The notes under the pieces are model-generated. The model saw only the letters and a list, made by a program, of their open reading frames with translations, searched no databases and was not told the origin of the DNA. Shown here piece by piece: positions 22,901-34,900 of a DNA stretch of 64,000 nucleotides. Origin of the DNA: Nymphaea colorata (lineage: Eukaryota > Streptophyta > Magnoliopsida > Nymphaeales > Nymphaeaceae); NCBI RefSeq assembly GCF_008831285.2, contig NC_045150.1, positions 1,254,001-1,318,000 on the forward strand, read 5' to 3'. The number at the start of each line of letters is the position of its first letter. The first letter of the stretch is position 1. Made by a program: the position numbers and the translations under genes.

Positions 22901-25900
22901 GTTTTGTTGGTTTGTGGAAGATTGTGGTGGTAAAAAATTTACCATATTCAGACATGCGGCGAGTGGGAAAAGTTCCAAAATTTCTTGCTCATCGACTTTT
23001 CACAACGGCAAGGTATGGGAATGTTGTTGGCAGGACCAACAAAATTGTGATGTTAAAATAAGTATGATCCTTACTGTCTTCCACAAGTATATATTTATTC
23101 CCCATTGTTGAAAAACTTACATCTTTGTCATGCTTGTTTGAAAGATACACTTTTAAGTATCTGCACTCAAGTAATTGTGGTGGTCAAATATTTACCTTAG
23201 TAAGACACACAGCAACAAAATTTCTTACCACATAAAATGTGATGGTAACATAAATATGATCCTTATTGTCTTTGTCAGCTATAGGTTTGTTCCCATTGTG
23301 GCAATACTTATTTGCTGGTTATGCTTGTTTGAACGATGCACTTTTAAGTGCATGTACTGTTATTGAGATGTTTTTTATAAGTAATTCATTAGAATAGGGT
23401 TCTGTATTGTGGTCTTACTGAATTTCTTTCATCTAATATTTATGATGTGATCTTTGCCTTGTGTCACATTTGCAATACTTCCTTCTTGATCAGTTCATGC
23501 TCACAAGAATATCAAAAGACTCGTAATCTGCAGATTGAGATGCAATATATGATCCTGTCCTAGAAAATGGATTGGTTAATAAGGCGATGTTGATAATCCT
23601 AGCTTGTGGACACTTCTGCTCTGGACTTTTTAAGAATTGCTCTTGTTGATGCTCCGTTAGGGTTAACCAGGGAGAGAAAACACCCTATAAAATAAGTACT
23701 TCTAGGACAATGTATTTATCTGGTTTACTTATTTATTCATGAGAGACATGACTTCCAGCAGCATAATTAGCAATCTTGTTGTCAGAAATGAGTTACAATA
23801 ACTCACTGAGACAGTTGTAGCCAAAAGAAATTGTTTAGTGTTATTTGTCAGTTGCGGTGATCTCCTAGATGGGAGCACTTGATGTTTGCAGTCATTCCAC
23901 CTCCCTAGATGTAAAGGGCCTTTTTCATTGCTTGCATTTCTGCAGAACGGGAGTTGCTTGGAAAAGCAAAATAGACAGATAATGAGTGTTGGTGGCGTCA
24001 TTTCTCCAGTCATATCTCAATTGCATCATCTCTTTGTTCAGAATTTGACTAAGTTGCGCATTAGGAAGGACTGACAAAGATCCTTGCTGAGAAAATGTAT
24101 TAATGTGTTGCTTAGCAACATACTAATGAAGATTTAGGGACATGCTAAAAATGGTTCACAACAAACTCTGTATCTGAAGTCTTTGACACTGTAATACTTG
24201 AAGAAACATACATTAATTGGTGATATGAGGTTGGATTTTCTAATAAAGCACCATATAGATGTTACTTTTCTTTGATTATTTAACATTTGATATAATGGAT
24301 ATTAGAACTATATCAATAACATTGTTTTTGCAAAATAAACATCCAGAGGGAGATTTTTATTAAGTTCTAAATTTCCAATCAAACATCAAACAAGTCCTAA
24401 GCCACTATTTCAAGCTTTTGCTAAGGACTGTCATGTTTTCCAATACCACTAAGATATTGTGGTTAATGATCATATGATCAATGTAAAGGGGACATGGACG
24501 ATGATTTTACACTGTAAAATTGGTATAGCATGTGTTGTATTTGACATGGTTTTCAGATCGTGTATAAAGCTCAAAGAGCAATGTAAAGCTTTTCATAGAA
24601 ATAAACAAACCTCTGAGTCTGAGGAATGTCTAGATTTTTAGTGGAACATCCACAATCATTTCTGGCAAGTCATCATTCAAAAACTTGTCCTTTAAACCCA
24701 TTTGATGCAGTGATAATATCTGAACCATATTTATATGGTTGAGAGCGAAACTTTTATACATCTTTTCCATGCAATATTCAGTATAATTTTCTGAACCAAT
24801 CTTTTCTCACTAACCTTTTATGTGTGCGGCCACTCCTAAGTCTAACCTGATAGCCTTCTTGCTTGTGGAACGGCATTTTATTTCCTGAGTCTTAGCCATT
24901 AACAGTATATTCCCAGCACAATAGCTTCATCCATTTTGGATATTATTTCACTTCTTGGTAGATAATGATCTTGAGTAAAGAGTGAGCAACCGCAAGATAT
25001 CCCACATTCAGGAACAAAAACTTCACAAAATATCAAACACCTGTTCTAGCAGTTACTTAGTATTTGAATAAGAATTGTCATTGGCTCTTCACACATAAAA
25101 GAAAATGATCCTACATGCCAGATTTACGATATTTGCCTAAATTGGCAGAGTCACTTCCTGTCAGTATTCAGCGATGTGTTTCCTAGAACCGATTTTATCA
25201 TACAGAACTCTTCTAGAAAAGAATAGTAATTAAAACCCTATTAAACAAAGATACATGACGATGATATTGATCAATATTTAATGTTCTTGTTTGGTGAAAG
25301 CGCTATCTGCTTCTATTGCTGCTTCTTTAATTTAATATATCACTTCCTTGCAGAAAGCAATGTTACCATGCATAACTTGTCAGCAGAAGCCCCTTAGCAC
25401 TAATGTCATGCTTATTGTCTTTATGTCTGTATCAGTTATCTTAAATGTTTTCTGTTGGCATACCGTTCCTAATGGTTCAACTGACAGTATATTGATGAGA
25501 TAAATGCGTGTAAGTAACAAACAGAAGGTAGGACTGAAATTGTTGGAAGAATGTTGCATTTTCATACTGTCACTTCCTTTTGTTGCAGAATGGGCTTAAA
25601 ACAATTGATTATGTACTCTTTTCGAGTTAAATCTTAATGAGTATAGGTTTTAAAACGGACTGTTAACGTAAACGTGAAAATCTATAAAACCAGTAATAGT
25701 TCAAATTTGTGAGTCATCTGTAACATAAGTCACATTGGTACAAGTTCGGGTATGAGTGCGTGCGGGTAGACCTGGGCAACGGGCCGGGGCCCAGTAAAAC
25801 CCGGCCCGATTGCACGGGTCCCGACCCGATAGCCTGGGACCCGGCCCGTTTGGTAATAATTTTTTTTTAATTATAAAATAAATTTTTAGTCATATAAAAC

Positions 25901-28900
25901 ATATTTTTAATAATAAAATACATATTATTAAATTTTGAAAAATTTTAAAATTTATTTTTTAAATTATAAACTGGCTGGATTGGGACAGGCCGACCCGGGC
26001 CGCACATCAGGCTTGGGCCCGGCCCGCTGGGCTGTTTTCTCGGCCCGGACCCGGACCCGACCGGGCCGGGTACCGGGTACCCATCGCCCGTTGCCCAGGT
26101 CTACGTGCGGGTATGGACACAACAATTTTAGAGAACATGGGTACGAGTGTAGAGGAGGGTGTGTATGTATATCTATATATTTAAAAGCAAAACTTTGAGA
26201 AACTTACTAATTTGTTGTAGTACTTTGTATGTTTTTAAATATTTGAGTTTGTTTCCATAATATGAATAAATTTAATGGGCTTAATAGAAATTTAAAAAAG
26301 TTAAAAAGAAGAGAAAGAAAGGGGTGCTGCAGTCCCTCAACTTTTTTTTCTCACTCTCGCACATACGCACCCAAAATGAGGTATGCCTTATCTTTCTCTC
26401 TCTCTCTCTAAACCCCTCCTCTCTGCTCTATCTTTGTCTCTCTAAAACCTCCCTCCATCCAAGTTTTTTGTTTTCCTTTTTTTCCTAAACTTTACAAAAA
26501 AAGAGGCATGTTGGGCATGTGTCCCTGTACCTGCATTGCCATGTCGGCATACCGACTTGGTTCTGGGAACATTTCCCTGGTGCCCATGTGATTTGGTCTA
26601 TAATTGCTGCATGATATACATATGAAATCTATTTCTAGATGTAACAAGAGCTGCACTTGCTAATTCATATCAACAATATGAAAGGGCAATCAGCAGTATA
26701 GATACTAGAATTAGAAGATATTCCAGTAGAATTACTATAAAAGAATGTAAAGTAGAATAACTGGAATTTGAAGCCACCTAAACATAGTCCTCGCAAGTAA
26801 ACACTTGATATTATTATCAGAATTGGTATTATATATATGTGTGTGTGTGTGTGTGTCGAAATGAAGATTTATTTACGTTTGATCAAGGATTAAAGAAGAA
26901 TTGGCTACCAGGAATTCATGGTCTTTGTGCCACGACATGGTTTTGTATAGATCCATACACTAGTTATTGTCTATGAGAAAAGGCTCCTGAAAGGACTAGC
27001 TGGGGCCCAATTAGGACTACAGAAATGTTCAAAATTAATTTTAAAAACTAAAGGTTGAATTTTAGAACAGATAAGATTTGGAAAGTCTCACACGAATAAA
27101 AACACTTGAAAACCACCTGTTATAAGACTTTGTGGATAAAGAAAACAAAAATAGAAAAAGAAGTTGGATACTTGCAACTTACGTAACATAAATATAGATG
27201 CAGCTACATGAGCAGGCTGGCAATAATGGAAATCAATCACTCAGATTAGTTGTCTCTTCAGCTCTTATGCTTTGGGTTTGTCATTTAGATGTCATTTGAA
27301 CATCGTGTCAAGCCAAAGAATTCGTCTTGACCTAGGTGGGTTAGATGGTGATGTAAGATTTTGATATCTAATGCCATACCATCGGATGAAGTTAGATGCA
27401 AAAGGAGAAGAAGAGGAATAGGCTGCACATACAAGAGAGAGAGAGAGAGAAGAAAGAGAGCAACAACCCTAATGTCTGCCTCTTGATATCATTATATACT
27501 GATTTGGTATACAACAAAATACACAAAACAATTTTCAAAAATACAAGTATGCCACCGCCCATTATGATTGTGCGTGTGGAGAAGATGGGTCGGGTCTGGT
27601 TGACCCGATCCAAATCGTACAATCTTAACAGCCCCTCTCAAGTTGTGCATGAGGTTTGTATCATGCACAACTTGTTCTTCAATTCTCAGAAATGATGTCC
27701 TGTGAGCCTTTTAGTAAAAAGGTCAGTTACTTGTTGAGACGTGACTATATAAATGGGAACAATTTCGTCTTTTTCAACCTTTTAACAAATGAGATGTTGG
27801 TCAATCTCTATATGCTTAGTCCGATTATGTAGAACATGATTGAAAGCAATGTTGATTGCACTTTAATTGTCACAATATAGAGATGATTGAGCAATGGAAA
27901 GGGAGAGTTCCCCAAGCAGATGACTTAACCATGAAGCTTCAGTTATGCTTGCAGCCATTGCCATGTATTCTGCCTCAGTGCTAGATCTGGCAACTGCACG
28001 CTGTTTCTTGCTACTCTAACAAATAAGATTGGAATAAAAAAATAGACAATAACCGGAAATTGATCGTCTAACGTTTGGATCACCTGCCCAATCTGCATCA
28101 GTATAGGTGGAAATGTTGTGTCCATGTAAAACAGATGACTGTCTTGTGTAGACAAGTCCATCCCCAAGAGTAGCCTTAAGGTAACGCAAAATGCGTTTGG
28201 TAGCATCCATATGCCCTTCTGTAGGTGCGTGCATAAATTGAGATACTTGATTCATTGCATATACTATGTCTGGGCGTGTAAAAGTGAGATATTGCAACAT
28301 GCTAATTATACTCCGATAGAAACTAGGATTTGAGTATGCATCACTCCCATCAGAGGCATTCAATTTTATGTTGAGAACACTAAGTGTATTTATGGGCTTG
28401 CAATTTGTCATACCTACTTTGTCCAAAATATCAAGAGTATATTTATGCTGCGTAAGAGTTAATGTGTCGCCGTTTCTATCAAGCTCTACGCCCAAGAAAT
28501 ACCGTAATTCGCCAAGGTCTTTCATCTTGAATTCTTGTTTCAATACCTCCTTTACATGGGATATATGAGATGAAGAATTTTCAGTAAGAACTATGTCATC
28601 CACATATATGAGCAACCAAGTGGTAACTTTACATGAATGATATATGAATAAGGAGTGATAAGTGAACTTCTGCGAAAACCAGCCTGCTGTATATGAAGGG
28701 AAAATCTATCGAACCATGAACGAGATGCTTGCTTAAGCCCATACAATGATTTTTGAAAATTGCACACCCATTTGGCGGGATCATTTGTAGCATAACCTGA
28801 GGTTGTTCCATGTATACTTCTTCTTTAAGAAAACCACAAAGAAAATCATTTTTAACATCCAACTGATATAAAGTCCATCCATATGAGACTGCAAGAGATA

Positions 28901-31900
28901 TGATAACCCGGATTGTTCCCATCTTGATGATTGGACTGAAAGTCTCATCATAATCTTCCCCGTGCTGCTGAGTGAAGCCTCTAGCCACATGTCTAGCCTT
29001 ATATCTATCAATGCTTCCATCGGGTTTATACTTGAGTTTGTAAACCCATTTTGAGCTCACTACATTCTTACCATCTGGACGAGGAACAATCTCCTAAGTT
29101 TGACATTCACTTAAGGCAGCCATTTTTTCATTCATGGCCTCGACCCAATATTTGCTTTTGCACGCATGCTCATAGCATTTTGACTCCACCTTTTTGTTCA
29201 ATTCTGTCATAGAAAGCTGAAAATCCAAAGAGAAATTTTGATAATTTACCTATCTATCAATGAGATGTTGCATACGTTCTGATCTACGTGGACAAGCAGT
29301 GGCAGTTTGTAGAGCAGTTGCTGGAATTAATCGTCGAGTATACACTACTCCTGAAAAATGATTGGGTGAAGTCATGCTGTTGGACTGAGTAGATGAAGAT
29401 GTGTCTTCCATCTAAGTGTCTGTGGCTGTCTCAAACTCATCAATAATCCTTTCACCTTGTGTGTGGTGTGTGGCAGCTCCTTGGCCTAATATTTCAGCAT
29501 TCAGCCATGTATCATATGCATCATTTCTTGCATTGGGTGTTGCCTGTGTCTCCTTTAAATCCTTCAAAATATGCACACGTCCAGTCTTTGGATTGTAGCA
29601 GCGATAGCCTTTATAATTTTCTACATAACCCACAAATCTACACATGACAGCTCGATGTTGGAATTTATTTCTCAGAGAAACATCAACATGAACATAACAA
29701 ATGCATCCAAAAACACGTAGTTCATCATATTGGCTGTTCTTGATGTAGAACAAAGAAATGATATTTTTCCTCAAGTAGAGATAATGGCAGTCGATTATTG
29801 ACATGAACAACAATATGAAAAGCTTCAGTCCACAAATTCATAGACACATCTGTGTTATGTATCATTCTTAGTGCACTTTCAACTATATGTCTATGCTTTC
29901 TTTCAGCAATGTCATTTTATTGTGGTGTGTGTGGACAAGAAATCTGTCTAGTGATCCCATGATTTAGTAAATACTCAGTGAATTCATTCGAAGTGAATTC
30001 ACCACCACCATCACATTGGAAATGCACGATATTATTGAAGTATTTGTTTTGGACCAAGGCATAAAATTGGGTGAACAAGCGGAAACCTCTGATTTGTTTT
30101 TCATGAAGTGAATCCAAGTGTAACGATAATAAGAATCAATAAAAACAACATAATATCTACTCCAGAAGAAGAATAAATAGGAGCAGACCCCCAAACATTA
30201 GAATATATGGTATTAAATAACTTCGAAGTTCTCTTATTTATTGACTGAAAAGAAAGAGCATAACTCTTACAAATATGACAACTTGAGCATATGCTAGACT
30301 CATTTACTGGACTTAAACTGGACTTTTGTAATAACCCGTCTGCTGCAACAAGACTTTGAATGAAAAACTGACTACAATGGGCTAGACGACCATGCCAAAT
30401 GGATGACTTATCATACTTTGTTATATTGACTTCACTATGACTGGGAAAGGATAAATCTGAAACACAAGACTTGGACACTTTGGAGCTTCTTCAATGACGT
30501 ACATGTCTCCTTTGCGAACACCTTCAGCGAATGTCTTCTTGGTTTGAACATCCTTGACATAAACAAAAGGAGTAAACTCAACAGACGAATGAGTATCATC
30601 GATAAGCTTTGACACAGAAATGATATTTTTCTTGACATTTGGAACAACAAGAACATTCTTTAAAGGTATAGAGGAATGAGCCATGGATATGTGTGCATTT
30701 CCAATATTTTGTGATGGGAACCATCTCCTGTAACAACTGAGCCTTTAGCTAAATAAGGGAGAGCACTAGAAAACTTACATGCATCACCAGTCACATGGGC
30801 TGCAACACCAGAATCCACATACCATTGTCATTCCTCATTTTGTTTGAGATTGACTTTAGACAATGCTGTCATTAAAATCTGCTGCACATCACGAGAAATG
30901 TTCGATGCTGCAATCGTGTTTGATATAGTCGACCCTGCTGCCTTATTGTCACGCCTGACCTGTTATCCCTTGTTTTAAGGATTATGCCAACATTCTGATT
31001 TCACATGTCCTTTCTTATTGCAATAGAAACAAGTAGGTATTCTTCGTGGTACATTTGCCTATGCATTTGTGTTACGTGTAGGAAGAATACCTTTTCCCAT
31101 CCCTGTCTGTGAGTTCCAAACTATTGGGTGACTACCATGCAAAGCTTGGGCTCCAGTGACCAACACATTGTGACTGCTAGAATGCACTAATTCTTGTCAC
31201 TGTACACTACTCGCTTTATGTTGAATCAATTTCGCTTCTAGATCTTCAAAAGAGGGAAGAACAGACAATACTTCTAAAGCAGTACAAAAAACATCAAATT
31301 CGGACCCCAATCCACTCAAAGCCTATTGTACCTTGTCCTTGTCGCTGACTGGGTGCCCTATGATTGCAAGCTGGTTGCTGACATTTTTGATTTCATGTAT
31401 GTACTCCAAGACTGAATTTTTTTATGTGCTTGATATCCTAAAATTGCCTCTTGAGTTGTAGAAATCTAGCTTCTGATACTTGAGAATATGTGGTAGCGAG
31501 AACATTCCACAACTCAAGTGCTGAAAGATCATCATCAACGCCCGCCAGAACTTCCTCGGATAGTGTGGAGGTGATATAGGTAACAAGAGATTGATCACGT
31601 GCCATCCACGCCCCATATTCAGGATTGACTTCTGCAAAGGTTTCTTGAACTTGCCCTGCAACATTCTTCACCTCTCGCATGTCCCCACTCAGGTGGTGCA
31701 GGTGTAGTGCCATTGAAATGTCCATAGAAACGATGACTCTTGATGAACAAGACTATTTGACATTTTCATGTCAAGTAGTTGGTATGATTTAACTTTTGTG
31801 AGATGAGTTGAGAGAGGAAATTGGACTACAAGATGCTGGAATTCCGGTTGTGATCCATACTTGCAGCAATCAAAAGGTTGGAGATTAGGGCAGAAAGTTG

Positions 31901-34900
31901 GAGATTAGGACACATGATAGAGATTAGGGCAGACGACAGAAATTAGGGTTAGAGCAGAAATTTGGGGATTAGGGCAGAAAACAAAGATTAGGCTAGAAAT
32001 TAGAGATTCTTACCGAACATTCTCAATGGCAAAACCTGCTCTGATACCATGTAAGATTTTGATATCTAATGCCAGACCACCAGATGAAGTTATATGCAAA
32101 AGGAGAAGAAGGGGAACAGGCTGCACGTACAAGAGAGAGAGAGAGAGAAGAAAGAGAGCAACAACCCTAACGTGTGCCTCTTGATATCATTATTGATTGA
32201 TTTGGTATACAACAAAATACACAAAACAATGTTAAAAAATACAAGTATGCCACCACCCATTATGATTGGGCATGTGGAGAAGATGGGTCTGGTCTGGTTG
32301 ACCTGATCCAAATCGTACAATCTTAACAGGTGATTCTTCTTGAAGTGACTGCATATTCCCTCTTTGAATCTGCAGTATTTGTAGCTGCATTGTTTGTTTG
32401 GAACGACGTCTTGGATTAGGTCAGCTTTAGAAGAGGTATGTTGCTACTGTCAATCTGTTTAAGGGTTTAATCTTGCTTTCGAGGGGTTGCTCATGGAGTA
32501 GAGAAGGCTGTCTTTGTGAAAGCCATCATGGCATTGTTAGAAGGTAGCTCTGTGAAAGCCATCTTGTTGTGAAAGCAGTATGCTTACAGCCTCATTTTGT
32601 TGATGTAGTAGTTGTTTGTTGGGCCTTTACCCAGTCTATATGAGTGTTCTGACTGTGTTATCTTGGTATTGGGAAGGCTGGAAGATACGTCTGCGGTTGG
32701 AAAGCTGTATGCTTGCAACTTGCTACTTGTTAATGTTATAGCTGTCTGGTTTGCCTTGCATTCTATCTATATCAATCCTTGACAAGTCTCAGTTTTATTT
32801 GCTAATTGAACAAAGTATATTTTGTATTGCTTGCTGGGTCATATAAGTATGAACAATAAAAGGCTTGTGCAAGTGCCAACCATAAAATTTGGTGGGTCAA
32901 ATTATGCGTGTGGGGATGAGTACATGAAGTTTGTCTTAAAGGGACTTTGATGTTGGGAGTTTGTTGATGAGGCTAAGAAAGAATCCAAAGGAGATGATGA
33001 AGATTTTATGACTACCTTTGGAGAATGGGATAAAAATAAAGTGAAGTTTTGGTTGCTTGCAGCTATGGAACTAAATATAGCTCTAAATACAGTTAAGTTT
33101 GAAAAATACAATATATTTGGGAGTATAGATTGATGTATGTTCAGTTAAATTGGGCAAGAAAATACCAATTAGCACAAGATTTGAGAGGTTTAAGACAAGA
33201 AAATGAATCTATGTAAGTCTTCTTTGTAAAATTTGAACACATATCAAATGATCTTGCTATGATGCTCCCCAATGTGAGATCTGCAAAGCGTAGGGAGTGT
33301 TTGGAATGTAGAAAGATGGAAACGGATGCAAGGGACCAACAATATGTCATGGACTTTTTTATTACCTTAAGATTTGAATTTGAAAGTATAAGTTGAAATG
33401 ACTCCCTATGAGTTGTATAGGCATAAACCAAATTACAAAATGATGAAATTGTTTGGATGTACTTCTTTTATGCTTATACGAAACAATTAAGAGATAAATT
33501 CTCACATAGAGCTGCAAAATGTTGTTATTTGGGCATTTCAGAAGACAAGAAATTACAATATGTCATGGACTTTTTGATGACCTTAAGATTTGAATTTGAA
33601 AGTATAAAAAATGAAATGGCTCTCTATGAAAAGTTGTATAGACAGAAACCAAATTACAAAAGGATGTAAGTGTTTGGATGTACTTCTTTTATGCTTATAC
33701 GAAACAATTGAGAGATAAATTCTCACCTAGAGCTGCAAAATATTATTATTTGGGCATTTTAGAAAACAAGAGAGGATACATATTATGATCCAATTGGACA
33801 GATAATATAGGTTTTAAGACGTATTTTTTCACAAGCATGAACCATATTCTATTCAGGTAGAGGAAAGGCAAAGGACAACAATACATATCAATCTTTCTTA
33901 ATGACATATCCCTCAGAGAAGAATAGTGAAGTAAAGGAAAGACAGTTTGAAAATGGAGAAGGAAATAACCTTGGCGACATTGGGAAGGAAACAATATTAG
34001 TCAAATGTGTCAAAGAAGGGAAAAAGGAATGATTCATGTACCATTTCTTGAACAACCCGAGCCATTAGAAGAAAAATTAGAAGTGGCCAATTCTGATATG
34101 ATTTCTTCTGCAGATCCTGAATGTACAGTTCAGGAAGAAGATTCGTCTCCATCTTCTTCTATCATAATTCATTTTCCCATTTAGATGCGTAGTAGTTCAA
34201 GAGTCTTAATTCCTCATTCTCGTTTTTATGACTCATTTTCTTCTAAATGTTGTGCTTATCTTACCTCGATTCATTCTTATGATGAGCCCAAAACCTATGA
34301 GCAAGCTGCATTTAAGGAGGAATGATCTCTTGCTATGAGTGAGGAATTGAATGCTTTAGAAAGGATGAAGGCATAGGACTTGGTAAGACTTCCTCCATAG
34401 AAGAATGTTGTGGCCTATAAGTCGGTGTTCAAGATCTAGAGAAATTCAGATGGATCAGTAGAATTTTACAAGGCCAGATTGGTTGCCAAAAGATACAACC
34501 AGCAATTTGGAATAGATTACTAAGAGACTTTTGTATTATTTGCTCATATGACCACTATTAGAACTCTCTTTGCAATTGCCTCTGCAAAACATTGGAATTT
34601 CTAGTAACTTGATATAAAGAATGCCTTCCTGAATGGAGATCTAAAGGAAGAAGAAGATGTCTATATCTAACTCCCACAAGGTGTTTCTAATCCAAAAGGC
34701 AAGGTATGGAAAGTAAAGAGAGCTCTTTATGGGCTGAAGCAAACACCAAGAGCATGGTTTGAAAAGTTTAGCACAATAGTTAAGGAAATTGAGTTTTAGT
34801 GAAAGTTTCCATCATTGTTCGTATTCACTATAGAGAAAGGAAAATGCTTATTGCTTTTGTATGTTGATGATGTGATTATGATTGAATATGTTCCTAATGT

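Larger units (their letters stand above)
27352..32328 (-). mobile_element. Complete nested Ty1/copia element (copia-2), decayed coding region
   Basis: 4977 bp with two equal 279-bp LTRs, a tRNA-iMet primer-binding site, a polypurine tract and a perfect 5-bp target duplication GGTGA (27347-27351 and 32329-32333). It lies antisense to the DUF616 gene and inside an older copia. The LTRs differ at about 19 of 279 positions by eye (~7%). The polyprotein retains gag, zinc knuckle, protease, integrase and RT motifs but is split over many frames. Confidence 0.95.
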
